DNA of 64,000 bases from Sphingomonas sp. BT-65 (GCF_026107375.2 NZ_JAPCIA010000001.1:992001-1056000), one strand, 5' to 3'. Positions 41,738 to 51,942 are shown, numbered from the stretch's first letter. Notes: generated by a model from the letters alone, not told the origin. Program-made: numbers and translations.

Positions 41738-42265
41738 TCACGGTCGAGTGATGCTGTAGGTAACCATGTGACGCAAGGGATCATCGATGGCGAAGGCGTG
41801 ATGCTCGAAATCGCCCTCAGCGAGCCGCGTCATGCCGAGCCGCGCCATCATCGCCTGGCTGCGCAGGTTGCGCGCCGAGGTGATCGCGACGATGCGCGGC
41901 ATGTCGAAGCTCGCCCAGGCCCAGCCGAACACCGCGGTCATCGCTTCGAGCGCATAGCCCTGGCGCCAATAGGGCTGCGCGATCATCCATCCCGCCTCGA
42001 CCTCGCCGGCGATCGGATTGGGCGGATCGCCGCGCTTGAGCCCGCAAAAGCCGACCACGGCCCAGTCGGCCTTGCGCTCGACGGTGAGGAAGCCGAGCCC
42101 CTCGTGGCGATAGCCGTCGTGGCGGGCGATCGCGGCATCGCTCGCCGCCTCGTCCTTCACCGGGCCCAGGTCCGCCATCACCAGCGGATCGGCCCACATC
42201 GCGTGCAGCGCCGGGCGGTCCAGCGGCCGCGGCTTGCGCAGGATCAGGCGTTCCGTCTCGATCAA
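41738..42265 (-). CDS. GNAT acetyltransferase, RimJ/RimL type
   Basis: The protein has 175 residues. Family marks are ETERLILRKPRPLDRPAL at 3-20, FCGLKRGDPPNPIAGEVEAGWMI about 73-92, YWRQGYALEAM about 99-109 (the acetyl-CoA loop) and ITSARNLRSQAMMARLGM about 127-144. It would acetylate an amine, often a protein N-terminus or small molecule. It sits 12 nt from the hemB stop and in the same direction. Confidence 0.85.
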   Translation of the reverse strand: MIETERLILRKPRPLDRPALHAMWADPLVMADLGPVKDEAASDAAIARHDGYRHEGLGFLTVERKADWAVVGFCGLKRGDPPNPIAGEVEAGWMIAQPYWRQGYALEAMTAVFGWAWASFDMPRIVAITSARNLRSQAMMARLGMTRLAEGDFEHHAFAIDDPLRHMVTYSITRP

Positions 42266-42277
42266 GAGCGATCTCGA

Positions 42278-43267
42278 TCAGGCGCCGAGCAGCCGCGCCG
42301 CATGGGCGGCGTGATAGGTCAGCACGCCGCTGCACCCCGCACGCTTGAACGCCATCAGCGTCTCCAGTACCAGCGCGTCGCGCTCCCCTGCCCCCGCCGC
42401 GGCGGCGGCCTCGATCATCGCATATTCGCCGCTCACCTGATAGGCGAACACCGGCACCTCGAACCGCTCCTTCACGCGGCGGACGATGTCGAGATAGGGC
42501 AGCCCGGGCTTGACCATCACGCTGTCGGCGCCCTCGCCGAGGTCGAGCTCGACCTCGCGCAGCGCTTCCTCGGCATTGGCGGGGTCCATCTGGTAGGTTT
42601 TCTTGTCGCCCTTGAGCAGGCCACGCGAGCCGACCGCGTCGCGGAAGGGACCGTAAAAGGCCGAGGCGTACTTCGCGGCATAGGCCATGATCTGGACGTT
42701 GACATGGCCCTCGCCCTCCAGCGCCTCGCGGATCAGGCCGACGCGGCCGTCCATCATGTCGCTCGGCGCGATGATGTCGGCGCCGGCGCGCGCCTGGTTG
42801 AGCGACTGGCCGACCAGTATTTCGGCGGTGGCGTCGTTGAGGACATAGCCGGCGCCATCGACCAGCCCGTCATGGCCATGCGCAGTATAGGGGTCGAGCG
42901 CCACATCGGTAAGCACGCCGATGTCGGGCACCGCATCCTTGATCACGCGGATCGCGCGGCACATCAGATTGTCCGGGTTGAGCGCTTCGCCACCATCCTC
43001 GGTGCGAAGCTCGAGCGGGGTGTTGGGGAAGAGCGCGAGGCAGGGGATGCCGAGCGCGGCCGCTTCCTTGGCGCGCACCGCGACCTGATCGACCGACCAG
43101 CGCGACACACCGGGCAGCGAGGCGATCGGCTCCTCGATGCTCTCGCCCTCGGTGACGAACAGCGGCCAGATCAGGTCGGCCGGGGTCAGCACGGTCTCGG
43201 CATGCATCCGGCGGCTCCACGCGGCGGCACGGGTACGGCGGAGGCGAAGGGCGGGATAGTGGCTCAT
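42278..43267 (-). CDS. hemB: Delta-aminolevulinic acid dehydratase (porphobilinogen synthase)
   Basis: The protein has 329 residues. It condenses two aminolevulinate molecules to porphobilinogen in haem and corrin synthesis. The two active-site lysines are Lys199 in AYAAKYASAFYGPFR and Lys253 in SVMVKPGLPYLD. LTDVALDPYTAHGHDG about 119-134 has no cysteine triad, so this is the zinc-independent, magnesium-type form common in alphaproteobacteria. The gap to the MATE gene is 17 nt. Confidence 0.95.
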   Translation of the reverse strand: MSHYPALRLRRTRAAAWSRRMHAETVLTPADLIWPLFVTEGESIEEPIASLPGVSRWSVDQVAVRAKEAAALGIPCLALFPNTPLELRTEDGGEALNPDNLMCRAIRVIKDAVPDIGVLTDVALDPYTAHGHDGLVDGAGYVLNDATAEILVGQSLNQARAGADIIAPSDMMDGRVGLIREALEGEGHVNVQIMAYAAKYASAFYGPFRDAVGSRGLLKGDKKTYQMDPANAEEALREVELDLGEGADSVMVKPGLPYLDIVRRVKERFEVPVFAYQVSGEYAMIEAAAAAGAGERDALVLETLMAFKRAGCSGVLTYHAAHAARLLGA

Positions 43268-43284
43268 GGCAGCGCTGTGCCCCC

Positions 43285-44733
43285 TCAACCCGTGGGTTGC
43301 AAGCGCCCGGCTGGCTCGGTCGCGGCATGGGCATGCTCGGCGGCGTCCTCGGGCTCGGGCGGCACTTCGAGCACCGCGGCGCGCCACTTGCCGTAGCGAT
43401 AATAGAGCGCGGCGAGCGTGAGCGAGCAGACCGAACCGATCGGGAAGGCGAACCACAGCGCATCGCTGCCGAGCCAGGGCTGTGCCCCGAACGCGAAGCC
43501 GAGGCGGACCGGGAACATGGTGATCGCGAGGATGACGAGCGGCGCGACCGTCGCGCCATTGGCGCGGACGGTGGAGAACATCACCATCGTCGCGCCGAAC
43601 ATCACGAAGGTCCAGCTCGCGATCAGCTGGATGTGGCGCGCGATCGGGATCGCCGGGCTGTCGCTGCCGACGAACAACGCCATCACCTCGCGGTCGAACA
43701 GGATGATGAGGACGATCACCGACAGCGTGATCGCGGTGTTGTAGATGAGGCCCGCGCGGGTGATCGCGCCGACCCGGTCCCAGCGGCCGGCGCCGATATT
43801 CTGCGCGGCCATGCTCGATACCGCGACGCCGATCGCCATCGCGGGCATCTGGATATAGGTCCAGAGCTGCTGCGAGACGGCATAGGCAGCGGCGGTATCG
43901 ACGCCGAGGCGGTTGACCAGCCCGATCATCGACAGGCCGGCGGTGGACATCACCAGCATCTGCGCGCCCATCGGCAGCCCCTTGGCGACGATGGTGCCGA
44001 CCAGCGCGCGCTCGGGCAGCAGGTAGCGCAGCTCGGGGCCGCGCAGGCGGATCGGCAGGTCGCGCCAATAGACATAGACGAGCAGCCCGGCCGAGGAGAC
44101 GATGCCGGCGATCAGCGTGGCGGTCGCGGAGCCGGCGATGCCCATTTGCGGGAACGGGCCGATGCCCGCGATCAGCAGCGGGTTGAGGCCCGCATCGATC
44201 ACCACGCTGAGCACCATAAACCAGAGCGGCGTGACCGAATCACCGGTGCCGCGCAGGCTCATCTGGATGAGCACGCCGAGCATCGAGAAGGGCAGGCCGA
44301 GGAAGATCACGCGGAGGTAGTCGCGGGCGAGGATTTCGGCATCGCCGGGGGTGGCGAGCAGATGGAGGATCTGGGGCGTGAACAGCCAGCCGAGGATCGC
44401 GATCACCACCGCTGCGCCGGTCACCAGCCCGATCGCCGAGCCGAACGCGCGCCGGGCCGCCTCGATGTCGTTCCGGCCGATCGACTGGCCGATCAGGATG
44501 GTCGCGGCCATGCCGAAGCCGAACACCGCCGAGAACATCAGGAACATGATGATGTTGGCGTTGCTGGTCGCCGCCAGCGCCTGCTCGCCGAGGAAGCGGC
44601 CGACCCAGATCGAGTTGATCGAGCCGTTGAGCGACTGGAGAATGTTCGAGCCGAGCGTCGGCAGCGCGAACAGCAGCAGCGTGCGGCCGATCGGACCCTG
44701 AGTCAGGTCGTGACGGTTGGGGGGTGGCGGCAT
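43285..44733 (-). CDS. MATE-family efflux transporter
   Basis: The protein has 482 residues with 12 hydrophobic helices in two matching halves (LTQGPIGRTLLLFALPTLGSN at 9-29; MGAQMLVMSTAGLSMIGLVN at about 245). It would export cationic drugs or other small molecules with sodium or proton influx. A basic and acidic tail of about 30 residues follows the last helix. Neighbours are hemB downstream and, across the repeat, valS upstream. No regulator is adjacent. Confidence 0.88.
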   Translation of the reverse strand: MPPPPNRHDLTQGPIGRTLLLFALPTLGSNILQSLNGSINSIWVGRFLGEQALAATSNANIIMFLMFSAVFGFGMAATILIGQSIGRNDIEAARRAFGSAIGLVTGAAVVIAILGWLFTPQILHLLATPGDAEILARDYLRVIFLGLPFSMLGVLIQMSLRGTGDSVTPLWFMVLSVVIDAGLNPLLIAGIGPFPQMGIAGSATATLIAGIVSSAGLLVYVYWRDLPIRLRGPELRYLLPERALVGTIVAKGLPMGAQMLVMSTAGLSMIGLVNRLGVDTAAAYAVSQQLWTYIQMPAMAIGVAVSSMAAQNIGAGRWDRVGAITRAGLIYNTAITLSVIVLIILFDREVMALFVGSDSPAIPIARHIQLIASWTFVMFGATMVMFSTVRANGATVAPLVILAITMFPVRLGFAFGAQPWLGSDALWFAFPIGSVCSLTLAALYYRYGKWRAAVLEVPPEPEDAAEHAHAATEPAGRLQPTG

Positions 44734-44746
44734 CTTTTCCCTACCC

Positions 44747-44855
44747 CTTCATGCCGGACTTGTTCCGGCATCCACCGTGCGGCGAGCGCTGGACTGGAGC
44801 CTCCTGCCCCTCGTCCGGCCGCGCGGTGGACCCCGGCACGAGGCCGGGGTGACGG
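44747..44855. repeat. Palindromic intergenic repeat, copy 2 (imperfect)
   Basis: Left arm CATGCCGGACTTGTTCCGGC and right arm GACCCCGGCACGAGGCCGGG-type sequence pair imperfectly; the right arm is nearly identical to copy 1 and the left arm has drifted. It fills the space between valS and the MATE gene. Confidence 0.75.
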
Positions 44856-44868
44856 AGGTGGTGCCGGT

Positions 44869-47661
44869 TCACCCCAACCGGCCGAGCGCGGCCTGGAGCC
44901 GCGCCGCCTCGGCCGATTTCTCGGCATGATCGGCGCGGGCCTTTTCCACTGCCTCGGGTTTCGCCTTTTCGGTGAAGGCGGGGTTGGAAAGGCGGGCGTT
45001 GAGGCTGTCGCGCTCCTTCTCCGCCGCGGCGATCGCCTTGGTGAGGCGGGCGCGTTCGGCGCTCACGTCGATCAACCCTTCAAGCGGGATCACATATGTG
45101 GCTTCATCGACGACGATCTGTGCGGCGGCGCCCTGCCAGCCACCGACTTCCCGAACCTCAGCAATACGAGCAAGGCGAATGAGCGACTGATACTGTCGGT
45201 TGATGCGGTTCTGGGTCTCCCCCGATGCCTCGCGGTGAAGCAAGACAACCTGCGCACCTGGCGGCACGTTGAGCTCCGTCCGAGCACTGCGGATCTCGGA
45301 GATCAGGCGGATCAACCAGTCAATTTCCTGCGCTGCTTCAGGATCGAGCGCGCGGGCGTCGGCCATCGGCCATTTGGCGGTGATCAGCGGGTATTCGGGA
45401 CGGTCGCCCAGCTTCGACCACAGCTCTTCGGTGATGAAGGGCATGAAGGCGTGGAGCAGGACAAGGATCTGGTCGAGCACCCAGCCCGCGACGAGGCGCG
45501 TCTCTTCCGCACCCTCGGCGCCTTCGGTCTGGAGCACCGGCTTGATCAGCTCGAGATACCAGTCGCAGAAGCGGCTCCACACGAACTGGTAGATCGCGTT
45601 CGCCGCCTCATCGAAGCGATAATCGGCGAAGGCGAGGTCCATCGCCTGCACCGTCGCCACCGTCTCCGCGACGATCCACTTGTTGACCGCGAGCGTCGCG
45701 GCGGGCGGCTCGATGTGCTCGCTGGCGCTTATGCCGTTGGACTGGGCGAAGCGCGCCGCGTTCCACAGCTTGGTCGCGAAGTTGCGATAGCCCTCGACGC
45801 GCTTCTCATCCATCTTCACGTCGCGGCCCTGGCTCTCCATTGCCGCCATGAAGAAGCGCAGCGCGTCGGCGCCATATTGGTCGATCAGGCCGAGCGGATC
45901 GACGACATTGCCCTTGGACTTGGACATCTTCTGCCCGTCCGCGGCGCGGACAAGTCCGTGCAGATACAGCGTCTTGAACGGCACTTCTTTCATGAAGTGC
46001 AAACCCTGCATCATCATCCGCGCGTCCCAGAAGAACAGGATGTCGAAGCCGGAGATCAGCACGTCATTGGGGTAGCGGCCGCCGAGCGTGGGATCGGTCT
46101 CGTCGGGCCAGCCCATCGTTGCAAAGGGCCAGAGGGCGGAGGAGAACCAGGTGTCGAGAACGTCCTCGTCGCGCTTGAGGGTAACGCCCTGCCCCGCCTG
46201 TGCCCGCGCCTCTTCCTCGGTCTCGGCGACGAAGATGCGGCCGTCCTCGGCATACCAGGCCGGGATGCGGTGCCCCCACCAGAGCTGGCGGCTGACGCAC
46301 CACGGCTGGATGTTCTCCATCCAGTTGAAATAGGTCTTTTCCCATGACTTCGGCACGACCTTGGTCGCGCCCGAGCGGACCGCCTCGATCGCGGGTTTGG
46401 CCAGCGTCGCCGCGTCGACATACCATTGGTCGGTCAGCATCGGCTCGATCACCACGCCGCCGCGGTCGCCGAAGGGCTGCATGATCAGCTTGTCCTCGAC
46501 CTTGATCATGAGGCCATCGGCATCGATGTCGGCGACAACGCGCTTGCGCGCCTCGTAGCGATCGAGCCCGCGATAGGCCTCAGGCACCAGATTGAGCGTG
46601 TCGATCTCGGCCGCGGTCGCGGTCGCGCCGCGGGCGATTTCCTGCGCGCGCGCCGCCGCCTCGGCATAGGGCGCACCGTCCGAGCGCATCGCCGCAGTAT
46701 CGTCCATAAGCCGGTACATCGGGATGCCGTTGCGCTGCGCGACGCCATAGTCGTTCTCGTCGTGCGCGCCGGTGATCTTGACCGCGCCCGACCCGAAATG
46801 GGGATCGGGATAATCGTCGGTGATGATCGGGATCTGGCGGCGCAGCGCCTTGGGGCCGACCGGGATCTCGCACAATTTGCCGACGATCGGGCGATAGCGT
46901 TCGTCGTCCGGGTGCACCGCGACCGCGCCGTCGCCCAGCATCGTTTCGGGTCGGGTGGTCGCGATCGAGATGTAATCGCGCTCTTCCTCCAGCACGACGT
47001 TGCCGTCGGCGTCGCGCTCGACATAGGTGTAGGTCTCGCCGCCGGCGAGCGGGTATTTGAAGTGCCACATATGGCCCTGCACCGGGCGCGATTCGACCTC
47101 GAGGTCGGAAATCGCGGTCTTGAGCGCGGGGTCCCAGTTCACCAGGCGCTTGTCGCGATAGAGCAGGCCCTGCTTGTGCAGTTCGACGAACACCTTAAGC
47201 ACGGCCTTCGAGAAGCCCTCGTCCATGGTGAAGCGCTCGTCGGACCAGTCCATCGAACAGCCGAGGCGGCGGAGCTGGCCGGTGATCGCGCCGCCGCTCT
47301 CCGCCTTCCACTTCCACACGAGGTCGACGAATTCCTCGCGCGAATAGTTGGTGCGCTTGTCCTGCCGCTCGGCGAGCTGGCGCTCGACCACCATCTGCGT
47401 GGCGATGCCGGCGTGGTCCATGCCGACCACCCAGCGCGCATCCTTGCCCTTGAGGCGCGCGTGACGGACGAGGATGTCCTGCAGCGTGTTGTCGAGCGCG
47501 TGGCCGATATGGAGCGAGCCGGTGACGTTCGGCGGCGGGTTGACGATCGTCCAGGGCTCGGCGCCGGGGCGATCGGGCCGGAACAGGCCGTTCGATTCCC
47601 AATGCGCGTACCAGCGCGCCTCGATTTCAGCGGGGTCGAAAGTCTTGGGTAGTTCGCTCAT
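44869..47661 (-). CDS. valS: Valyl-tRNA synthetase
   Basis: The protein has 930 residues. Class I signatures are HIGH at 51-54 (after PPPNVTGSL) and KMSKS at 578-582. [20 protein letters not shown] about 287-305 lies in the editing domain. The C-terminus is a coiled coil ([33 protein letters not shown]) that binds tRNA. No T-box is expected in this group. A PopZ-like gene lies 47 nt upstream in the same direction. Confidence 0.97.
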   Translation of the reverse strand: MSELPKTFDPAEIEARWYAHWESNGLFRPDRPGAEPWTIVNPPPNVTGSLHIGHALDNTLQDILVRHARLKGKDARWVVGMDHAGIATQMVVERQLAERQDKRTNYSREEFVDLVWKWKAESGGAITGQLRRLGCSMDWSDERFTMDEGFSKAVLKVFVELHKQGLLYRDKRLVNWDPALKTAISDLEVESRPVQGHMWHFKYPLAGGETYTYVERDADGNVVLEEERDYISIATTRPETMLGDGAVAVHPDDERYRPIVGKLCEIPVGPKALRRQIPIITDDYPDPHFGSGAVKITGAHDENDYGVAQRNGIPMYRLMDDTAAMRSDGAPYAEAAARAQEIARGATATAAEIDTLNLVPEAYRGLDRYEARKRVVADIDADGLMIKVEDKLIMQPFGDRGGVVIEPMLTDQWYVDAATLAKPAIEAVRSGATKVVPKSWEKTYFNWMENIQPWCVSRQLWWGHRIPAWYAEDGRIFVAETEEEARAQAGQGVTLKRDEDVLDTWFSSALWPFATMGWPDETDPTLGGRYPNDVLISGFDILFFWDARMMMQGLHFMKEVPFKTLYLHGLVRAADGQKMSKSKGNVVDPLGLIDQYGADALRFFMAAMESQGRDVKMDEKRVEGYRNFATKLWNAARFAQSNGISASEHIEPPAATLAVNKWIVAETVATVQAMDLAFADYRFDEAANAIYQFVWSRFCDWYLELIKPVLQTEGAEGAEETRLVAGWVLDQILVLLHAFMPFITEELWSKLGDRPEYPLITAKWPMADARALDPEAAQEIDWLIRLISEIRSARTELNVPPGAQVVLLHREASGETQNRINRQYQSLIRLARIAEVREVGGWQGAAAQIVVDEATYVIPLEGLIDVSAERARLTKAIAAAEKERDSLNARLSNPAFTEKAKPEAVEKARADHAEKSAEAARLQAALGRLG

Positions 47662-47708
47662 GCCCCGCCCTTAACGGGCGGAACACGCAAGGCAAGTCGT
47701 CGGACGCG

Positions 47709-48185
47709 TCAGTCGCGCGCCGCGGTGATCCGGGCGATCTCGCGCTGCACCATCTCCTCGACCATGCGCGGCAGGTTGGCGTCGAGCCATTCGCGCAGCA
47801 TCGGGCGGAGCATCTCGCGCACCACGCCTTCGAGCGTGTCGCTGCCCGGAACATCGGGCTTCACGATCAGGCGCGACAGCGCCTCGAGCGGTCCGCGAGT
47901 CGCCTCGGCGGCGGTGGCCGACAGGATCGGCTCGGCAACCGGTGCGGGCTCGGCGGCGCTCGCCGGCTGCGCGGTCTCGGCGGCGGCGGGCGCTGCTTCA
48001 GGCTCGTCCACGACCGGATCGCTGAGCTCGAGGATCTCGTCCTCGTCATCGGCAACGGGGGGCGGTGCAGGCGCACGCGCGGCGCGGCGCGGACGGCTTG
48101 CCGCCGCCTCGCCTTCCTCGGCGATGATCCGTTTGATCGAGGACAGAATGTCCTCCATCGACGGTTCGTTACTGATGTCCCCCAT
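47709..48185 (-). CDS. popZ: PopZ-like cell-pole organising protein (DUF2497)
   Basis: The protein has 158 residues. The N-terminal helix EPSMEDILSSIKRIIAEE at 7-24 and the C-terminal EGVVREMLRPMLREWLDANLPRMVEEMVQREI at about 119-150 are the two conserved parts. Between them is a Pro/Ala/Glu-rich disordered spacer of about 90 residues. In Caulobacter PopZ this layout forms a condensate at the pole and binds ParB and cell-cycle kinases. The short spacer is at the lower end of the family range. It lies 5' of valS, as is usual in alphaproteobacteria, and 3' of the tolC-like gene. Confidence 0.88.
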   Translation of the reverse strand: MGDISNEPSMEDILSSIKRIIAEEGEAAASRPRRAARAPAPPPVADDEDEILELSDPVVDEPEAAPAAAETAQPASAAEPAPVAEPILSATAAEATRGPLEALSRLIVKPDVPGSDTLEGVVREMLRPMLREWLDANLPRMVEEMVQREIARITAARD

Positions 48186-48252
48186 TCGTCAACCCCGCGT
48201 TAGGGATAGCAGACCCGCCACCTGTCTGATTTTACGGGTGTCTGTCAACCTT

Positions 48253-49761
48253 TCAGCGCGGTTCGACCGGGTCGATCGGCCCCGAAACCACGGGGGTTTG
48301 CGCCGGGGTGTCGGTGGTGCGCGTCGCCTGCGGCTCGGGCGCAGGGCCGTCGCGCCAGTCGGACAGGCTGTTGCGGACGCGGTCGTAATTGGCGACCGGA
48401 TCGTAGAGCGGCCCGCCATCGAGGCCAAGATCCTGCGCCTCCGCCCGGCCCATCGACGCGAGCACCGCGAAGCCGGCGACATAGGCGTCGCGCTCGGCGG
48501 TGACGAGCTGGACCTGGCTGTTGAGCAGCTCCTGCTCGGCGTTGAGGATGTCGAGGATGGTGCGGGTGCCAACGCTGTTCTCGGCGCGCACGCCCTCCAG
48601 GCTGAGGCGGTTCGCGCTGACCGCGAGCTTGCTGCTCTCGATCACGCGCAGCGCCGACTGCCACACGGCATAGGCCGAGCGCGTCTGCGCGATCACGCCG
48701 CGCTCGGTCGAGGTGACCTGCTCGATCGCGGCGGACTGGCGCGCCTGCGCCTGGCGGACCTGCGCCGCCGGACGGCCGCCCTGGAACAGCGGCAGCGAAA
48801 GGTTGACGCCCGCGGTGGTGGCGAAGCCGTCATTGGCGAGGCCGGCGAGCTGACCGGCACGGCCGACCGAGCCGAAGCGGTTGTAATAGTCGCCGCCGAC
48901 GCCGACGCTGACCTGGGGGAGGCGGCCGGCGCGCGCGACGCGGACGTCATAGGCGCTGGCGTCGCGGGCCTTCTCCGCGGCGTCCAGCGCCGGATTCTCC
49001 TCGAGCGCCACACTCACCGCCTGGTCCGGCCCGGCGGGCAAGTTGGGCAGCGGCGGCGGCGGCGCGAGCGTGCCAGGCGGGGTACCGATCACGCGGATGT
49101 AATTCTCGCGGCTGCCGATCAGCGACGCCTCGGCGCCGCGCAACTGGCTCTGCGCGAGCGCGAGCCGCGCCTCCGACTGGGCGACGTCGGTGCGGGTGAG
49201 GTCGCCGACCTCGAACCGGTCCTGCGTCGCCTGGAGGTTGACCTCGAGCACGCGGACATTCTGCTGGTTCAATCGGACGATCGCCTCGTCGCGGGTCACG
49301 TCCATATAGGCGGAGACGACGTCGGTGAAGAGCTGCGCCTCGACGCTGCGCAGGCCCGCGCGTCCCGCCTCGACCCGGGTCTTCGCCGCGCGCACCGAAT
49401 TGCGCACCGCGCCGCCCGAATAGACCGGAACGTTGAGGTTGACGCCGACGGTGCCCGTGCGCGGCGCGCTCACGCCGCTATCGTCGGAATCGTAGAGATT
49501 CTCGTTATAGGCCGCGGTCGAGTTGACGCCGGGAAGCCCGCGCGAGCGCGCGATCGGCACTTCCTCGTCGTCTGCGCGCAGATTGGCGCGCTCGCCGCTA
49601 AGGTCGGGATTGGTGTTGTAGGCCTTGACCATCGCTTCGCGCAGCGTCTCGGTCGGCGCCGCGGCCGGTGCCTGGGCGGCAGGCGGCGGCGTGGTCTGCG
49701 CCGCGGCGGGAATCGCCAGCCCGACAGCACTCACCCCGGCGAGGAAATGGCTCAATCGCAT
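48253..49761 (-). CDS. tolC: TolC-family outer-membrane channel protein
   Basis: The protein has 502 residues, with a signal peptide (LSHFLAGVSAVGLAIPAAAQ) then a Pro/Ala-rich spacer. The two TolC repeats begin at about 57 (TLREAMVKAYNTNPDLSGERANLRADDEEV) and about 270 (AVSVALEENPALDAAEKARD). Helical barrel parts are rich in Ala, Gln and Asn (QVRQAQARQSAAIEQV). DYYNRFGSVGRAGQLAG is typical of the second half. It forms the trimeric duct used by type I secretion and RND pumps. The start is the ATG at 49761, just after the gene for an isoaspartyl-methyltransferase-like protein (14 nt gap). Confidence 0.9.
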   Translation of the reverse strand: MRLSHFLAGVSAVGLAIPAAAQTTPPPAAQAPAAAPTETLREAMVKAYNTNPDLSGERANLRADDEEVPIARSRGLPGVNSTAAYNENLYDSDDSGVSAPRTGTVGVNLNVPVYSGGAVRNSVRAAKTRVEAGRAGLRSVEAQLFTDVVSAYMDVTRDEAIVRLNQQNVRVLEVNLQATQDRFEVGDLTRTDVAQSEARLALAQSQLRGAEASLIGSRENYIRVIGTPPGTLAPPPPLPNLPAGPDQAVSVALEENPALDAAEKARDASAYDVRVARAGRLPQVSVGVGGDYYNRFGSVGRAGQLAGLANDGFATTAGVNLSLPLFQGGRPAAQVRQAQARQSAAIEQVTSTERGVIAQTRSAYAVWQSALRVIESSKLAVSANRLSLEGVRAENSVGTRTILDILNAEQELLNSQVQLVTAERDAYVAGFAVLASMGRAEAQDLGLDGGPLYDPVANYDRVRNSLSDWRDGPAPEPQATRTTDTPAQTPVVSGPIDPVEPR

Positions 49762-49775
49762 GCCTTGATCTTTCT

Positions 49776-50438
49776 TCAGAAGGTGAACCCGCGCGGCTTT
49801 TCGAACCCCGGCAGCACCGCGCACTCGATATCGGCGAAGGAAGTGAGGCCGAAGCCGCCCGCGCTGCGAACGCCTGAGGCGAGCCGCGTGACCCCGCGAT
49901 CGACCAGTCCCGCGACGATCCGACCGCCCGGCCTGACCTGCTCGACCAGCGCCACCGGAACTTGCTCGACCGCGCCGTCGATGACGAGCACGTCATAGGG
50001 CGCGCCCGCGGCGTATCCGGCGTCCAGCGGCCCCTCGACCAGCTCCGCCTGACCCGCCAGCGCCGCGCGCGCGAGTCCGGCCAGCGCCGCGTCCGTTTCC
50101 ACCGCCACGACCTGCGCGGCGAGCTTCGCCGCGACCGCCGCGGCATAGCCGCCCGCGGCGCCGACGATCAGCACCTTGTCCTCCGGCCGGATCGCCGCTT
50201 CGGTCAGCAGCAGCCCGGTGGCGAGCGGCGGGCTCTGCACCCGGCCATCGCCGAGGGGGAGCGAGCGATCGCGATAGGCGAAGGGGCGCTGCGATTCGGG
50301 CAGGAACTTCTCGCGTTCGACCTGCGCCATTGCCGCGACCACGCGCGCGTCATTGACGCCACTGGTGCGCAGCTGGCTCGCCACCATCGCGGCGCGCGCG
50401 GCCTGGGAACCGGGAAGATCGGCGGTTGCGGTCATCAT
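49776..50438 (-). CDS. Protein-L-isoaspartate O-methyltransferase-like protein
   Basis: The protein has 220 residues. Family marks are AARAAMVASQLRTSGVNDARVVAAMAQVEREKFLPE at about 12-47, LPLGDGRVQSPPLATGLL about 60-77 and a SAM loop VLIVGAAGGYAAAVAAKLA about 88-106. True PCMT enzymes have VLEIGTGSGY there; the Ala-Ala-Gly-Gly-Tyr form is typical of the alphaproteobacterial branch of this family, and the protein is short at the end. It may act on damaged aspartates or have another target. An AGGGCTGGAG site precedes the paired ATGs at 50435-50438. Confidence 0.78.
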   Translation of the reverse strand: MMTATADLPGSQAARAAMVASQLRTSGVNDARVVAAMAQVEREKFLPESQRPFAYRDRSLPLGDGRVQSPPLATGLLLTEAAIRPEDKVLIVGAAGGYAAAVAAKLAAQVVAVETDAALAGLARAALAGQAELVEGPLDAGYAAGAPYDVLVIDGAVEQVPVALVEQVRPGGRIVAGLVDRGVTRLASGVRSAGGFGLTSFADIECAVLPGFEKPRGFTF

Positions 50439-50603
50439 TACTCCAGCCCTGTTCGCACAACTGTTATAGTCATGCAATACACTACGTCGATTGGCGCGCT
50501 TGTATCTTGTGGTGGCGCTATCGCCAAGCAAGCGCGGCAGCAATTTTCGCGGCGATGGTTGACATGGGCCACGGCCCCGCGCACAGCGCCCGCTCGCTCC
50601 CGA

Positions 50604-50677
50604 GGCCCGATGGCGGAGTGGTTACGCAGAGGACTGCAAATCCTTGCACGCCGGTTCGATTCCGGCTCGGGCCTCCA
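50604..50677 (+). tRNA. tRNA-Cys (anticodon GCA)
   Basis: The 74 bases with CCA encoded fold as a cloverleaf: acceptor GGCCCGA with TCGGGCC then T and CCA; anticodon arm GAGGA-CTGCAAA-TCCTT; T arm GCCGG-TTCGATT-CCGGC. The anticodon is GCA. It is divergent from the gene for the isoaspartyl-methyltransferase-like protein and lies 6 nt from the next gene's 3' end. Confidence 0.95.
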
Positions 50678-50683
50678 ACTTCC

Positions 50684-50944
50684 TCACTCCTCGCGCGGCG
50701 GTGCGGTCAGGTCCATGAAGTTCCGGGCGGCCTCGCGGTCGGCCGGGTCCTCGAACGCAATGTCGAGATCGGGCGCGGCGCCGAGCATGTGCATCACCGC
50801 CCAGAGCGCGAAGCGGCGGGCGCGATCCTGCTCCAGCCCCAGATCGACCCGCATCCGCTCGACCCCCGCCTCGATCGCGCTGGGCGGGATCGAGGCGAGG
50901 TCGGCGGACCCGAAATAGCGGCGCAACTGGTCGTCGAAATCCAT
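50684..50944 (-). CDS. Small conserved-looking protein, unknown function
   Basis: The protein has 86 residues and is helical, with no signal peptide or membrane segment. The sequence starts DFDDQLRRYFGSADLASIPP and has a core ARRFALWAVMHMLGAAPDLDIAFED that looks like a helical bundle. It does not match a family I can name. It is followed by tRNA-Cys on the other strand and starts 18 nt downstream of the DUF3011 gene in the same direction, so they may be co-transcribed. Confidence 0.65.
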   Translation of the reverse strand: MDFDDQLRRYFGSADLASIPPSAIEAGVERMRVDLGLEQDRARRFALWAVMHMLGAAPDLDIAFEDPADREAARNFMDLTAPPREE

Positions 50945-50962
50945 GCGCCGCCCTTGCGCCGG

Positions 50963-51835
50963 TCAGCTCGTGAAGTCGAGCTGGACGACCTTGGTCGGCG
51001 TGGCGCGGCAATAGAAGGGCGTCGACCGGTCGCCGTCGGGATAGCTCGCGGTCAGCTCGGCGCCGAAGCGCCATCCGCCATTGCCCGGCTCGATGCTGGT
51101 GATCCGGTCGAGCCGCAGGCGCGTGCCGCCGGTGACGCCGATCTGGCGCGAGGCCTCGAACAGGCAAGTTTGCAGCGAGGGCCGCGCCTCCGCGCGGACC
51201 AAGTTGAGATCGGCCGAGAGCGCCGCGGGCGGGCCGGGCGGATAGCTGGTCGGCGCTTCGGCGGCCGAATCGTTCGCCTTCTTGTTCCTGCTGGCGAGCA
51301 GCGCAACCAGGCCCGCGGCAACGGCGACGCCGCCGATGATGAGGCCGGTGCTCGGCCCCTTGTCGCGGTCGGGGCGCTCGGGACGCCAGCCGCCACCGCC
51401 GCCCCAATTGTTGCCATAGCCATAGCCGAACACGGCGCGGCAGTTGCGCACCCAGATCGAGCGCCGGTCATAGCCCCAGCCACGCCCCTGATTGCAGACC
51501 CCGCCGGTGGCGCGGAGCAGCGCGACACGGTTCTGGGTCGGGACGCTGCAAGAGCGGGTGCGGTTGTTGCGCGATTCGCAGGTGATCGTGCCGGCATAGC
51601 CCTGACCATAGCCGGGATTGGGCCGCGGCGGCCGGATGGGCGGCTGGGGGCGGCCGGGCCGCGGCGGCTGGATTTCGGGGCGAACCGGCTGCGGCAACGG
51701 AACCGGGCGATCAGGGACCGGCTGGGGCAGCGGGACCGGCCGCTGCTGCGCGGGCCTGGTCTGCGCCATCAGCGGCGCGGTGGTCTGGCCGATCATCGCG
51801 GCCGACAGGACCACCAGCTTGAACGTGCTCTTCAT
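50963..51835 (-). CDS. DUF3011-domain secreted protein
   Basis: The protein has 290 residues with a signal peptide (LVVLSAAMIGQTTAPLMAQ). A Pro/Gln/Arg-rich stretch (repeats of RPVPLPQPV) spans residues about 28-75. The DUF3011 core runs from TITCESRNNRTRSCSVP at about 83 to GWGYDRRSIWVRNCRAVF at about 125, with conserved Cys and Trp. One hydrophobic helix follows at about 165-182 (GLIIGGVAVAAGLVALLAS), and the C-terminus is a separate beta domain ending KVVQLDFTS. DUF3011 proteins are periplasmic and of unknown role. The helix in the middle suggests membrane attachment with both ends possibly on opposite sides, or a hairpin. Confidence 0.75.
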   Translation of the reverse strand: MKSTFKLVVLSAAMIGQTTAPLMAQTRPAQQRPVPLPQPVPDRPVPLPQPVRPEIQPPRPGRPQPPIRPPRPNPGYGQGYAGTITCESRNNRTRSCSVPTQNRVALLRATGGVCNQGRGWGYDRRSIWVRNCRAVFGYGYGNNWGGGGGWRPERPDRDKGPSTGLIIGGVAVAAGLVALLASRNKKANDSAAEAPTSYPPGPPAALSADLNLVRAEARPSLQTCLFEASRQIGVTGGTRLRLDRITSIEPGNGGWRFGAELTASYPDGDRSTPFYCRATPTKVVQLDFTS

Positions 51836-51942
51836 GCGCAGACTCCCCTATTTGGAACGCAGCCATCAAGTCGTTTCGCCGTCAGCATAGGCCCGATGCC
51901 GCGCCCCCGCAGCACAAATCAACGTAAAGAGAAGGTTGCCGC

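Noticed and set aside
44747..44855. Insertion sequence or attachment site
   Set aside because: No transposase, no target duplication and no integrase; it matches the palindromic repeat family instead.
39734..46347. Two very long plus-strand open frames (1220 and 1016 codons)
   Set aside because: Both run antisense to the spermidine-synthase-like, hemB, MATE and valS genes and are His/Arg/Asp-rich without motifs.
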